From assembly GCF_010093595.1 (NCBI RefSeq), contig NW_022985440.1:585215-649214 (forward strand): DNA of 64,000 nt, in the 5' to 3' direction. The stretch is from Mytilinidion resinicola (lineage: Eukaryota; Ascomycota; Dothideomycetes; Mytilinidiales; Mytilinidiaceae). A program made the translations under genes and the position numbers. The notes below the pieces were generated by a model that worked only from the letters and a program-made list of their open reading frames with translations, was not told the origin of the DNA and did no database searches. The number at the start of each line of letters is the position of its first letter. The first letter of the stretch is position 1. Of this stretch, positions 33,069 to 44,873 are shown one piece after another.

Positions 33069-35054
33069 TCAAACGTTCATCTCTCCCAGCTCCTTAACCA
33101 CCTTCTCATAAAACTGCCGCTGTAGCTCCGCCCCCACCTCCTCCATCTTCTCATCATCCCCATCCTTCAACCCGAACGCCAGCGGCCCTTCCAAGCACGA
33201 CTTGACAACCGCATGCATGGTATTCCCCAAATGACTCCTCACATGCCTCAAATACCCCTCCTTCTCATCCAACAGCCTTCCCCTCACCTTAATCGTCGTG
33301 CTCGGCCTCGCCTCATGCAGATTCGGAATCTTTAACACCTCATCAATCGGCCGCCAGTACGCAATCTCGAGCAAAATAACCCCCAAACTATACAAATCAT
33401 AGCTCTTCTTGAACCCGCCCGCCGACGCCGTCTCGCGGTTCCCGGACCCTTGCACGCGCGGGTGCCGGTACAGGTCCGAGGCGGCGTTCTCGGGCGGCTT
33501 CTCCGTCATGTCCTCGTTCTGCGCGGGGCGCGAGTAGTCGAAGCCGGAGAGGTAGGGCAGGTTGAAGTCGACGTCGCGGGCGCCCGTGTCGCTGAAGAAG
33601 AGGATGTTGGAGGAGCGCAGGCCCTTGTGCAGCCAGTTGACGGCGTGCAGGCGCTCGATGCACTCGGAGATGCGGCGCGCGAGCGCGATGCGGTCCGTCA
33701 GCGAGGGCATCTCGGCGTCCGGGGCCGTGTCGCGCAGGAGCTCGAGCAGCGAGATGGGCCGCGTGGATTGGTGCACGCCGGCGGGCTTCTCGAAGACCAG
33801 GCCGAAGCGGCAGTGGTCTTCGCCCTCCGGGTCGATGTCGCGGAAGTAGCCTAGGCAGTGGGGGGCGCGGAACTGGTCGGTGCGGTTGTTTTCTTTCAGG
33901 AGCGCGGCGAGGGCTTTGACGCGCTCGTGGACTTTGTCGTCGGGCCCGGAGTTGAAGGTGTGAGGGTCGTAGGACTTCCATTCGATCCAGACTTGGCGGC
34001 GCTTTTGGGAGGGGAGTTGGTAGAAGGCTTCGACGCGTTGGCTTTCGCCGTGCTCTTCGGGCTCCGGGCCGATGAATTTGATGTTCTTGATGTCGAGCTC
34101 GACGGAGCGGATCTCGGAGGCTGTGTGGCCTAGTCCGAGGTCTTTGGTGAACTCATCGGTGAGAGTACCAGAGTCGATGGCGGAATTCAGAGCTTTGATC
34201 TGGGCAAGTAGGGCAAGGTTGTGCATGATAGGCTCTGCAGCCAGTTCTTCTTCCTTATCAGCAAGGCCGCGTGCTTGGAGAAAGGCACGCAGAGGGTCTG
34301 TAGGTGGACGACTCCTGGAGCCCTTCAACGACAACGCAGACTCGAAGATTTGCACCAGCTGCTCCATCTTACCGTTCAGCTGCATGATCTGGAACTCGGT
34401 CCTAGTCTGCTTCACAGCTAGAGACTGGAGCTGGCTGGTGTTTAGCATCTCGCGCATGAAGTCGTTGAACGCCGTCAGCTTGAGGATGAGCTGCTCAACT
34501 TTCGTCTTGTCCCAACTCGCCCATGCCAGCCGTTTGGGGTACGTGCGAGTCTGGCTGGCCCAGCTGAGAGCCTTCTTCATGAGAATCTCCGACTGCGGGA
34601 ATCTGCTTTGGAAATTTGTGTCGGCCCGGCTGATTCCAGGGATTCCATTTGGGGATGTCGGTTCTGAAGGAGAGGTTTCCGGCGTGTATGGTGGCGGATT
34701 GGGAAATTCGCCCGTGAGTTCCTCCGCGTCCGTCAAGAGTGGCTTTCGAAGCCTCTTGTACTTCTCGTCGACCTTTCCGAACGCCTGGAGGAGCTTGTTC
34801 TGCTGGTCGAGCACGTCTAGTAAAGTGCCCTTGCTGGCGTTGCTGATAAGCAAACGATCATCTTGCTCGTCCAGCTGGACGACATGTGCCCAATCCAGGA
34901 GTCGATATTGCTCAGTCTTTAAGCGGACTCGCAGATACTGGAACTCTTTGGGCATGTTCTTCGCATCGGTGATGAGCTGGTAGCCTTGGACACATCCCGA
35001 GAAGACTTGGAACGTCAACGACGCAACGCTCAATAACAGACCGGCCTCGGCCAT
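33069..35054 (-). CDS. HeLo-domain protein with C-terminal pseudokinase-like domain
   Basis: Single exon, 661 residues from ATG 35054; an in-frame upstream ATG at 35111 adds 19 unlikely residues. The N-terminus (MAEAGLLLSVASLTFQVFSG, then GYQLITDAKNMPKEFQYLRV) is the HeLo / prion-inhibition-and-propagation type, known from HET-S, where it forms a membrane-damaging helix bundle. The C-terminal half is kinase-like: RISECIERLHAVNWLHKGLR followed by SSNILFF in place of HRDLKxxN, then SGFDYSRP in place of DFG, and YDLYSLGVILLEIAYWRPID. The catalytic Asp of HRD and the DFG motif are absent, so it is likely a pseudokinase. The pairing suggests a signalling/cell-death regulator with the kinase fold as sensor or scaffold. 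That role is inference. Confidence 0.85.
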   Translation of the reverse strand: MAEAGLLLSVASLTFQVFSGCVQGYQLITDAKNMPKEFQYLRVRLKTEQYRLLDWAHVVQLDEQDDRLLISNASKGTLLDVLDQQNKLLQAFGKVDEKYKRLRKPLLTDAEELTGEFPNPPPYTPETSPSEPTSPNGIPGISRADTNFQSRFPQSEILMKKALSWASQTRTYPKRLAWASWDKTKVEQLILKLTAFNDFMREMLNTSQLQSLAVKQTRTEFQIMQLNGKMEQLVQIFESALSLKGSRSRPPTDPLRAFLQARGLADKEEELAAEPIMHNLALLAQIKALNSAIDSGTLTDEFTKDLGLGHTASEIRSVELDIKNIKFIGPEPEEHGESQRVEAFYQLPSQKRRQVWIEWKSYDPHTFNSGPDDKVHERVKALAALLKENNRTDQFRAPHCLGYFRDIDPEGEDHCRFGLVFEKPAGVHQSTRPISLLELLRDTAPDAEMPSLTDRIALARRISECIERLHAVNWLHKGLRSSNILFFSDTGARDVDFNLPYLSGFDYSRPAQNEDMTEKPPENAASDLYRHPRVQGSGNRETASAGGFKKSYDLYSLGVILLEIAYWRPIDEVLKIPNLHEARPSTTIKVRGRLLDEKEGYLRHVRSHLGNTMHAVVKSCLEGPLAFGLKDGDDEKMEEVGAELQRQFYEKVVKELGEMNV

Positions 35055-35771
35055 GATTGCGAAGTAAGAATAAATGTGTATATGATCAAGAAAACATTCG
35101 ACAGGGAACAAGGCGATGCTGGAACAGAAAAGAAAGCAACAGAGGATGGCGCTGATATGTGCACTTAGCTGTCCACGAAACTGACCGGAGGAAAAGATGG
35201 CGCGAGAGCCTTGAGGAGACCAGGCTTATACGTCGGAGGTAGCCATGTTACAGCTAACGCCCGCCGCAAGGCAGAGCTCAGCCTCGTCCGAAGTGGGTAT
35301 CGCGATCAGGGCCATGCAGCCTTAGGCTGTGCTGATGCGTAGAATTGAGGGGCTCGTAGCATCCACATACTTAGGAGCTAGACAACTTGTGATCTCTCGA
35401 TACACAGATAGCAGGCTGAGTGCTGTTTTTCCAGTGTTGGTGAGCGATGAATACGCCTCGTGGGACTCCTGACGCTCGAAGTTGCGAAACTTGAACAACA
35501 CAGCCCACCTCCATCCATGGATGTCACACGCCCACCAACCGCCACAGTTTGTCCAGGCTGGGGTCCTCAGGTCTCCATGCTCTGCTGTCCTCATTACTAA
35601 CTGTGTCTTGGGGCGATCGTCTACGAAGTACACTGACCCCACGTTATTGGCTGTTCGCAGCGGTGAGCATCCTATGGCGCCACCATCTCAACCTCAACGC
35701 CGCCAAGAGGCTTGAGTGAATGGTCCTCTCCTTCTGTCTGTCCTCACTCACATCACGGCCCAGAGCATACT
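35055..35771. other. Divergent upstream region
   Basis: Lies between the HeLo/kinase-like gene and the metallophosphoesterase gene. No coding motif seen. Confidence 0.45.
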
Positions 35772-36770
35772 ATGCCTTTGCTAGGAAATCTAGATCCATT
35801 CGAGCCAGCGCCGCTGCTCTATCTCATCCTAACATGCCCCGTCAAGCTGCTGCTCCAAAACGCCTACCGCATCCTCACCTTTGTTCGAACCTCCCCGACA
35901 CCCCTCGATCACCCCATACGAATAGTCTGTATCTCAGATACCCATTCGTTAACAACCGACGTGCCTCCGGGCGACATCCTCATCCACGCCGGCGACCTCA
36001 CAAACGACGGCAGTATTCCCTCTATCCAAGAACAGATCAATTGGCTCGCCTCCCTCCCTCATAAACACAAAATCGCTATTTCAGGGAACCATGACACATA
36101 CTTCGATCCTCGGACGCGGCCCTCGCTGCCCGAGGCTGATAGGGAAGGCAGATTGGAGTGGAACGGCATCCACTACCTACAGCATAGCTCTATCACGCTG
36201 AACATATCCACCCCATCCACAACCTCCTCTGAACCTTCAAGCCTCGCGAAAACTAGGGAAATATGCGTCTACGGTGCGCCTCAGATCCCCGCCTGTGGCT
36301 CTTTTACCACAAACGCATTTCAGTACCCGCGCGGACTAGATGCATGGTCTGAAACAATCCCATCCAACACAGACGTGTTAGTCACGCACACCCCACCGAA
36401 GCATCATCTCGACCTACCTCTTCCCTCAGGTATGGGCTGTGAGCATTTATATGATGAAGTCAAGCGCGTAAAGCCTTTACTACATGTGTTCGGGCATGTA
36501 CATTGGGGCGCGGGGCAGACGGTGTGCTGGTGGGATGAATGCGAGGATGCATACGCCAGGGGCATGCAGAGGCCGTTGGGGTGGACCAAGGGATTGCTCG
36601 ATTGGAAGTTGTGGCGTGAAGGGATCAGGGTGGTTGTGTATGGAATTAGAGGGCTGTTGTGGGATAAAGTTTGGGGAGGGCAAAGGAGGAACACGAGGTT
36701 GGTTAATGCAGCACAGATGCATGGGAATACGGGGAAATTAGGGAAGAGGGTGGAAGTTGTGGATATATAG
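35772..36770 (+). CDS. Calcineurin-like metallophosphoesterase (MPPED-type)
   Basis: Single exon, 332 residues from ATG 35772; the frame extends up to a GTG at 35712, which is not used. The metal-binding motifs are in order: IVCISDTHS (DxH), GDILIHAGDLTN (GDxx), ISGNHD (GNHD/E), VLVTHTPPKHH and HVFGHVHWGAG (GHxH). This set matches the MPPED1/239AB-like branch of the calcineurin superfamily found in many ascomycetes. The first 50 residues contain a hydrophobic stretch (APLLYLILTCPVKLLLQ) that may anchor it to a membrane. The substrate is unknown; phosphodiesters are likely. Confidence 0.88.
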   Translation: MPLLGNLDPFEPAPLLYLILTCPVKLLLQNAYRILTFVRTSPTPLDHPIRIVCISDTHSLTTDVPPGDILIHAGDLTNDGSIPSIQEQINWLASLPHKHKIAISGNHDTYFDPRTRPSLPEADREGRLEWNGIHYLQHSSITLNISTPSTTSSEPSSLAKTREICVYGAPQIPACGSFTTNAFQYPRGLDAWSETIPSNTDVLVTHTPPKHHLDLPLPSGMGCEHLYDEVKRVKPLLHVFGHVHWGAGQTVCWWDECEDAYARGMQRPLGWTKGLLDWKLWREGIRVVVYGIRGLLWDKVWGGQRRNTRLVNAAQMHGNTGKLGKRVEVVDI

Positions 36771-37804
36771 GCCGGTTCAGTGTGGGTGTATAAAGAATGG
36801 CTGTAAATGTAAGTTGTTAGTACCAAAAGGTTCGTGCGAAGGACGTCTACCAGGTAATTTCTAACATGTCTGGGTCTCTATAGAATTCTGGTAAATATCA
36901 ATGCGCCCGGAGAAGCGAAACGACAGTTGTGGGATGACCATTACCTGCTCAAGGTCAAGTCCACAGCAAGGTTTCAAAGTGTGCCAAAGCACATAGCTTG
37001 ATTCTACCACCTGTGCCCACATACCACATGTCTCATAGGGAAACCATTTCCAAAAGTGCGACTTGTGGCATCAACTTTGGCTAGAGCGTCCAGGTTGAAT
37101 AACAGTACTACTCTCTAAATCCATCTTACTCTCTGAGGGACCTAGAACATAGAGCAGTACGAAGCCTAGGGCATTCTACAAAGAAACGGCAAACTCAACT
37201 ATTCCATTCTACGAATAAGATTCCAATAGTATCGCCATAAACTACAAAAATAGGTCTATAACGGCCCAGCTACGCTGCATTATTACGTTACACCCAGCAA
37301 AGCACACGATGCTAACCAAAACCTGTTCTGCTCGCATCTTCACAAAAACTTCTCGATTAGCCGACGGCTATCATACCTTTTTGCGGCGATCTTAGGAAAA
37401 GAAACAAAGACGCGACGTTGCGCCGCTTTATCATCCTTCGCATCTGCATTCCTCGCTTCCGCATCCAGCAAACGAATCCAACGACCTCAACCGACCATGA
37501 TGACCTCAAATTTCACAACAAAGAGACCACCCGGATGCATCTCCTAAAGTAATAATAGCACCGTCGTCCCGTGGTAGTCTTTGATGTTTCGCACTTCACG
37601 ATCGCATGCGGCCATCCCCAAGAAACATGGCCACATATAACAGGGCATGGAGAGAGAAGTGAACTGCCTCGATCCTGCTTTTGCACAGAAGTATCAGACA
37701 AAGAATTAAGTATCAGGAATTACCACCATCGTTAATTGAGTTTCATATCTCCTTCGCTTTTCGCAAAGTCAAAGTCTTTACTCGTTCCTCATCAGTCCTC
37801 AAAC
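36771..37804. other. Intergenic, no gene seen
   Basis: About 1 kb, AT-richer than neighbouring genes. No motif-bearing frame, RNA gene or repeat recognised. Confidence 0.5.
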
Positions 37805-38935
37805 ATGCGCTTCAGCACCAGCAGCATAGCGCTCGCCCTCGTTGGCACCTCATGGGGCGCAGCTCAGGCACCGCCCTCGTACAATTTCCCCTCCGACAGT
37901 GCCGTAGCTGGTATTGCGGATTGTGCTGTGCGTAGCATCTCCTTTTCCCCTTCTTCTTTCGGACGTGAAAGTGTTGTTCTAGAGACTGACTAGACCGTAG
38001 CAACGCGATGTAATCATCGCCATTGCTCGCGCCAGCTGTAACCCTGCAGACAAGACCTGCATCTGCTCTAAGCTCGACCTCATCACCAACATCAACCGCA
38101 TCATCAACCAGGAATGCTCCGGCACTGATCTACAGAGTACGCTTTGCCCCTCGTTCCCCATCATGTTACCTTCACTAATCGCCATCTCACAGCCTCCTCC
38201 GCCTTCTTCATAAACTACTGCCCCAACATCCGCGTTGTCTCGCCCGTCTCCAGCAGCGTGACCCCCGCATCGACCCATTCGTCGACGCACTCATCGACCT
38301 CTTCATCCACCGTCTCCAGCAGCGTGGCCCCCTCGTCGACCCATTCGTCGACGCCCTCATCGACCTCTTCATCGACCATCTCCGCCACCACCTCGCTAGC
38401 CCCCATCTCCACAGGCCCTAGCTCCTCCTCTTCCTCCTCCTCTTCTTCTTCTCGCTCTCGCCGTACCGGGAGCACGACACTTTCTCCCGCTAACGCCACC
38501 ACTACCGTCACCGTGGGCCCCACGAACGCTACGACTACAAGCTTCGGCCCCTCCAACAGCACCATCACCCGCGGCTCGAACTCCACCATCACGGTCCCGC
38601 CGCCAGTTACTGTTGTCACGACCACCAACGGCGCGGGCCAGCTCACCACTTTCACCTCGACGACCGGCGGAAACGGTGGCAACGGAGGTAACGGTGGCAA
38701 CGGGCAACCGGGCAACGGCGGCAATGGGCAAGGCGGCAACGGCGGCAATGGGCAAGGTGGTAATGGGCAAGGCGGGAATGGGCAAGGCGGGAACGGCCAA
38801 GGTGGAAGTGGTGGAGCGCCACAGCAGACTATCAACGCTGCGCCTGGCGTCGAGGTGCCCGGTTGGTTCGATGCGAGGGTTTGGGGTGTTGGGCTGGGGA
38901 TGGGTGCTATGGGGGTTGTGTTTGCGGAGCTGTAG
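37805..38935 (+). CDS. CFEM-like secreted surface protein with Ser/Thr- and Gly/Asn-rich repeats
   Basis: Three exons: 37805-37927, 38001-38136, 38193-38935; 333 residues. A signal peptide (MRFSTSSIALALVGTSWGAAQ) precedes a CFEM-type domain with PADKTCICSK and a C-terminal INYCPNI. I count six cysteines, two fewer than the usual eight. A Ser/Thr-rich stalk with a 22-residue tandem repeat follows, then a GGNGQ repeat region, and a final hydrophobic stretch (WGVGLGMGAMGVVF) that may be a GPI signal, though short. CFEM proteins are cell-wall or membrane proteins involved in haem/iron capture or host contact. The stalk pattern fits a GPI-anchored wall protein. Confidence 0.82.
38247..38378 (+). 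repeat. 66-bp in-frame tandem duplication inside the CFEM gene
   Basis: Two copies of a 66-nt unit starting TCTCCAGCAGCGTG (38247 and 38313) encode a 22-residue Ser/Thr repeat of the stalk. They differ at a few bases only. Confidence 0.85.
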
Positions 38936-40709
38936 GGGAAGTAGGAAGGAGTGTGATTTTGGGTTTGCGAGATTAGTTTTGCGATGCTGTTGTATTGTGG
39001 TTAGTTGCTGTTGTTTGGTAGTAGAGATGGTAATGTTTAATCTAATGATATAAAAGTAAGCTAGAGTTTTCCCATTCGCAACGAACCAACAGTTACCGTT
39101 CTCCGCGGCGTAATGCGTCTCAGCCTGCAGAATAACGTCGCCTTCTTTCCGGACATGTATTGCAGACGTTCGTGGTTCATTTCATTACTCTCTCTAGACG
39201 TAGTATAGATAACGTCATTCTATTTAGAAACTTCCCCGCTGATAACCTTAAATGCACTTCTAACCCCTCAAGCCCCACCTGCACTGCCCGACCAAGCTGG
39301 AGCAAAGCCAAGTTCTTGGCAAGTTCTTGTCAATGCCTCTACCCCATACCTCGTAGCATGCTGTCATGCCCGTGAGTATGACTGGGGTGACAGCCGTTAC
39401 GCCTTAGTACGAAGCGAGGCATAACACCTAACTACGGCATCTGATGAATGAGGGCTCGGAAGGGAAAGAGGCGAAAGCTGAAGTTGTTCTATGCGGCTAG
39501 AATCGGGTTGCGCTCAATTCGGAAGGTTGATGCATACGGTCTAGTCGACGCTTTCAGAGCGTGAGTCTTTGACAAAGACGGTAGAAATCGCCGATTATGC
39601 GTCACGTGGTTTAACCGCACCCCTCATTCCACGCTCTCTTCACCGTCGGCGATACACCAAAAGCAACTTTCTCTGCATAAGTCGAGCCACATGCCACCGA
39701 CTATAGCCAGACGATAGCCGTATCAGGCAGGCCGCTGTAGCGCTTTCCCTCCGGCAATGGGGTTTCAACTAAGCTACTGTACGGACCGAGCAGTAGTACA
39801 CCTACGACATACCAACAGCCCTTGCAGGCTGGACCAGGCCGTCGGTTGCCAGGAATAGAAATAGACGCCGGGGACCTGCAGATTTCCGGTGAGCAATATG
39901 CGCCACTGGCTGTTCCCGCACGCCCTACTAGATTTCGAATGTGCTGCCACGACCGACAATGTCGAGAAATATTTAAAGACGCTGGGGGCCGATTCGAATG
40001 CGGATAAAGGGCAATGAGGAAGTGCAAGGGGTCGTTTCGGGCTCATCCCGGAGCTTCAACGGGCTGGCTTACTCTTATACAAATGTCAGTCCCAAACGTG
40101 GGGGGGAGGAAGAGGATACGGTTACGGAGGCCAGCGCTCCAGTTCTGGCAATTGAAACCCCGTGTCTGCGCTTGGCGATAGTTCGGACTCACGATGGATG
40201 CGCTTTCGCTTTCCCTTGCACAGACTCCGCCTCGACCACCTGGGCAAGCCCACGATCGCCCTCGAGGTCTGAGGCTGAGCCCTTGGCGGTGGGACAGACA
40301 AATCACTGCCCGGCTCGAGCCACCAAGGGGCCCACCGCCGTGCCATTTGTGTTAGAGGCCGTACCACCGGCGCGCGTGATTGGCCTGGTGCGCCGCAGCT
40401 GAACTGTGAAATGAGGTGCGGCGTTCAGGAAAATGGCCCCCCCTGCCACGATGCCTGGTCTGGGCGGCAGCACCTCCTTCAGCCCTGCATGTGCGCTTGA
40501 CTTGGCTGGTGCTCTCAGCCTTCAATAAAAGAGGCGCGCCTCCTCGTTCTCCTGGGGGCTGTTCTGTAAAGCCTTCCTCTTGTGCTCCGCAACCGTCACA
40601 AGTCTCTTTGTCGCCCAACTGACTGTCCTTCCTTCATTTCTGAGCGCTGTCTCACATTCATCAACATATATCCGTTTAATTCAGCTTTAACGCTTCACAA
40701 TCAGTCACA
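38936..40709. other. Intergenic, no gene seen
   Basis: About 1.8 kb. Open frames at 39.8-40.6 kb are without motifs. The last 150 bp before the LITAF gene are CT-rich, compatible with a promoter and leader. Confidence 0.5.
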
Positions 40710-41493
40710 ATGGAGAAAACCAACGGTACGTCGCTACTCCTTTCCGCGTGCAAAGCTCGGGAGGCCATGAGGCTACAAAAGGGGCGAGCTGGATAGTTTG
40801 CGCTTCATCAATGAATTGCTCTCCACGCCCAGCAGCTCAGCTACGCCCAACAGCTTTTCCACCGCTTCACAGCAACCTACTCTACAAGAAATGTCCAACT
40901 GACAATGAAATCTTCAGTCCCCATGAACCAATACCCGGCGCCAGTCCAGTCCCCCGACATGACTGGCCAGCCACCAGTTTACCACCAGGACCCGAACGCG
41001 CACCTGCAGCAGCAGTACCAACAGGGCCAGCCGCAAGTCCAGTACAATCAGTCGCCGCCCCCACAACAGGGTGCCTACGCCGCTCCTCAGCAACCCCAGC
41101 AAGCCTACGCCGCCCAAGGCCACCAGCAATCCGGATTGTCAGTCGGCCAGCAGCAGACTGGAACTGTGTACCAGAGCGCCACCCCGATCGCGAACTTGGG
41201 ACGCGGTCCTGCGCCCGCCGACTGCCCCGCCTGTGGACAGCGTGCGATGACGAGCGTCTCGTATGAAGTTGGCAACACCACCCAGTACGTTCATATAGTA
41301 GAAATGGAGGAGAGAAGAAGCTAATGAAAAGTACAGTGCGTGGGCTCTCGGTCTCTGCTGTATTGTCTGCCTGGGCTGCATTCCCTATGTCATGAACTCG
41401 CTCAAGGACGTCCAACACAAGTGCGGTCGTTGCGGTGTGCTGCTCGCTACCTGGCATCGTAGCGGCACCACCGAGGTCCATATCCACTCTTAG
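40710..41493 (+). CDS. LITAF-domain protein
   Basis: Three exons: 40710-40725, 40918-41284, 41337-41493; 179 residues. A 16-nt first exon (MEKTN) is followed by a Pro/Gln/Tyr-rich disordered region (QQQYQQGQPQVQYNQSPPPQ) and a LITAF zinc domain: CPACG, a Trp-containing hydrophobic insert (AWALGLCCIVCLGCIPYVM) and HKCGRCGVLLA. LITAF proteins sit on the cytosolic face of endosomal membranes, dipping the hydrophobic part into the bilayer, and recruit sorting factors. The start rests on the only frame-compatible donor; intron 1 (192 nt) is long for this window and could hide another small exon. Confidence 0.85.
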
Positions 41494-42537
41494 ACGACGA
41501 CCATCGACAGCCCTCTTGTATGCGGGAAACCTCGGAAAAGAATGCGGCGGGTAGAGTAGGATTGGATAGTTTGGAGCGAAGAATGGAGAAAGTGGGGTTT
41601 GGAGGTGTCCAGATGAAGAAGAGGTTTCACATTCTTGAAAAGACGGCAGCACATGGGTTGCATTGCATCGATGCTGCGGATGTTCTGGGCGGGCGTTTCG
41701 GTTCCGAAGTGCTTGCTTGCTTATGATACCTCTACCTTTGGGTTCCCTTGTGGACCCGACCTAATCAACAACACGATCTTTTGATCTCCATGCCCTTTTT
41801 GTGTGTCGTGAGCATTGTTGCGACTGCGTATAGCTACCCCACCTGAGCACTCTTCTTACCCCGCCCGACTGGCTACATATGTATGTGGGTCTCTGCCTCG
41901 CTGCGCCTCTTGAAGTGGCCAAGATTGACAAGGACACGGGTGTTGGAAATGTCGATCTCAGAGCGCCATGGAGTCGGTTCTCTACCTGTCGACCTTGAAT
42001 ATGGGCCCGTGTCGGAAAGCTTGGTACTCGGCACCTACTACTCCGTTTTCTGACAGTAGATATTTAAGCTTAAATCGGCTTACTGATCCTGGAACTATAG
42101 AATCTGGAACTATAGAATCTTCAGTATATTTAGTAGGCCTGTTGGCGCTGTCTATAAGTGTAGTCGAAGCTCATGATAGACTTGTGGCGTAGTGTATGTA
42201 ACGATGGAGATATTCTAGGATGTCTACGACGATGCAAGAAAACAGACCGGCCTTTAACAACATACCGGTTCACCGACTCGCCGACATCTGCCCCAAGATT
42301 AGAATTCAGTAAACAGATTTAGGCGTGGAAATCGGGGTGTTTGTCGTCCGAATACCGTGATATCGAACGTGGATTTAAGCGGGCTAGCATTCGTCCGACC
42401 TAGTCGAGGCGTCACCATAATTCAACCTGGAGCTAGCAACTTCAATTGGCCGACGTCGCGTGAAGCTGTGAAGGATTCGGATATGGATGCGACTTCTTTA
42501 ACTCGACTGCCTCCTGCTTACGTCCGTATTTTTCTAG
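41494..42537. other. Intergenic, no gene seen
   Basis: About 1 kb. A 14-bp direct repeat (GGAACTATAGAATC twice) lies near 42090-42118. No motif-bearing frame. Confidence 0.5.
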
Positions 42538-44017
42538 ATGCATTGGATACTGCGCCGGGCTGTCTCCCGTCACAGCTTCATAGCTTCGAATAAGAAGGCT
42601 TTCCGTCCCAGCGCGCCCTTTACCACCTATACGTCAACCACTATGGCTTCAGTCGCTGCATCCGCTGCCCTCTACTCGGCGACCACGTCGCCTGCCCAGA
42701 TCGCTGGCGCGGAACCCGAAGATGCGCAAGAGCTGAAGCACCATCTGAAGAATGGAAAGGGCTTCCTCAACCCATGGGACTCGTGGAAGGAGACCATTGG
42801 CCCAATGATCATCTTCGAGATGATATGGTACTCCAACCCCCCTAGGAAAGATATAAACCGGGACCAACAACTCACACCTCACTCAGGCGCCGCCTTAGCG
42901 GCAAAAGCCACAGTCCCTACACCACACCCCCCACGGTTCCCGTCCGAACCCCCTCCTTCCTCCCGACCCGCGAGACGCCCGAGCTGCGCGCAACATGGCT
43001 CGGCCACGCCTGCTACCTCGTCGAGTTCCCCAGCGGCCTGCGCGTCCTCTACGACCCCGTCTTCACGCCGCGCTGCTCGCCCTTCTCCTGGCTAGGCCCC
43101 AAGCGGTACACCGAGCCGCCATGTCAAATTGAAAACATCCCATTCGTCGACGCGGTGGTGATATCGCATAACCACTACGACCACCTGTCACATCCGTGCA
43201 TCATGCAGATCAAAGAGAAGTTCCCGGCCGCGCACTTCTTCGTACCACTAGGGAACAAGAAGTGGTTCCTGGACTGCGAAGTGCACAACGTGACGGAGCT
43301 AGACTGGTGGCAGTCGCGGGAGTTCACGCTATCGTTGGTCAAAGAGCGCAATGGAGACAGCACGGTGGCCGTGGGCGATGTCGACGCGAAGAAGCCGTCG
43401 CCGCCGGGGACCATGACGGCCACGATTGGGTGCCTGCCGTGCCAGCACGTCTCGGCGCGGGGGCCCTTGGACAAGTGCCGCACGCTGTGGGCGTCGTGGA
43501 GCGTGGAGAGCGGGGGGAAGAAGGTGTATTTCGCTGGGTAGGTCGCGCTCTTATACCGGGACCGCATGATCTCCCCTGGAGTCATCCACATGCTCAAAGT
43601 GAAGCTGCTTGCTTACTGACACCTGCTTACAGCGACACGGGGTACCGCGCCGTCCCGCGCCTGCCCGAGGGCGCCGACGACTACGACGCCGCACTCAACC
43701 TCCCCGTGTGTCCCGCCTTCGCTGAAATCGGCGCGCTCCGCGGCCCCTTCGATCTCGGCCTCATCCCCATCGGCGCCTACGACCCCCGCCACATCATGTC
43801 GCCGATGCACGCGAATCCCGTCGACAGCGTGAATATCTTCAACGACACCAAGTGCCGGCGCGCGCTGGGCATGCATTGGGGCACGTGGGTGCTGACCGAG
43901 GAAGACGTGATGGAGCCGCCGCGCTTCTTGAAGCGCGCTCTGAGAGACAAGGGGATCCCCGAGACGGGCGTGTTTGACGTGTGTGATATTGGGGAGAGTC
44001 GGGAGTTTGTTGCTTGA
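42538..44017 (+). CDS. NAPE-PLD-like metallo-beta-lactamase fold hydrolase
   Basis: Three exons: 42538-42827, 42887-43537, 43633-44017; 441 residues. The start [14 protein letters not shown] is Arg-rich and lacks acidic residues, like a mitochondrial presequence; an inner ATG ([10 protein letters not shown]) at residue 36 is possible. The fold is shown by [19 protein letters not shown], the metal motif SHNHYDHL (HxHxDH), YFAGDTGY and the C-terminal MHWGTW. This set is typical of N-acyl-phosphatidylethanolamine phospholipase D and its yeast relative Fmp30, which release N-acylethanolamines or affect mitochondrial phospholipids. Intron 1 joins FEMIW to RRLSG, as in relatives. Confidence 0.88.
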
Positions 44018-44411
44018 AAAGCTGAAGCTCAAGAGGTGGCGCGGAAGTCGGATTGGTGTTGGGGAGTGAGTGAGTGAGTGAGATTTGATGTGTGATGGCA
44101 TGGTAAGGTAGACTGCCCGCACTGCATGCAGTCATGGCATGTAATTATTATAATACTTTTTTTTCTGTCAATTGGGTTTGTGATCCTGGAGAGTCATACA
44201 GTACCTGGTCATCAGTCTGCGTTACGTCTTTTTGGTACTGCCGGGGCGCCTTCAGGGGTTTCTCGGAATTCCGAGCAAGACGGACGTTCAGCATTTTGAA
44301 CGATTCCCACTCGCTGGACGACCAGTGTTTTAGATCTGTAGATTCTCTTAAGCGATGGGGAGGCTCTGTGGGTTCAGATTGCATACGCTCAGCCTTTATT
44401 TTGGGGACTGT

Positions 44412-44660
44412 GATAGCCTAGCGAAGGGCTTCAGGAGGTGGGAGGATTTGAAATTATGGGTGTAAGGTTCTGGGGCCTGTGAATTAGACGCTTGGATATT
44501 ACATTACGGTAAGACTCTGTATGTAAGTTTAGCTCGTATATACTTGCTCGTTCGTTTCATGGGCTGTGGTAGCATACCGGGGGTGCTTTAGGGGGTGGGA
44601 GGACTTCGAATCGTGCAGGTGAAGTTTTGGAGCTCACGAATTAGCGGGTTGGATATTACA
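44412..44660. repeat. Two diverged copies of the 28.7-29.5 kb repeat, inverted
   Basis: Two units (period about 157 bp) each read GGTGGGAGGA ... GAATTAG ... GGATATTAC. They correspond to the reverse complement of units in the array at 28681-29470; for example TGAATTAGACG followed by TGGATATT matches the complement of 29205-29227. Confidence 0.65.
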
Positions 44661-44873
44661 AAGATCTGGACGTTCGTAATTTGGAAGGCAGTGTCAAGCC
44701 TCAACGTCCGAGCTGTGTACACGACTCTACAGCTGTTCGTCTGGGGTAGCCCGGCAAGTTTGACGATGGTTCCAAAATAGTGTCTTTTTTTCAACATCTA
44801 ACCTAACACATCGCAACCCTCATGCAGCATTATATATACACGCTTCAAACCTTCTTCGCCCTTATGCTCGCCC

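Noticed and set aside
33397..33981. 194-codon Arg/Pro-rich minus-strand frame
   Set aside because: Shifted-frame shadow of the kinase-like part of the HeLo protein.
38215..38835. 206-codon minus-strand frame, Pro-rich
   Set aside because: Mirror of the GGNGQ and Ser/Thr repeats of the CFEM gene.
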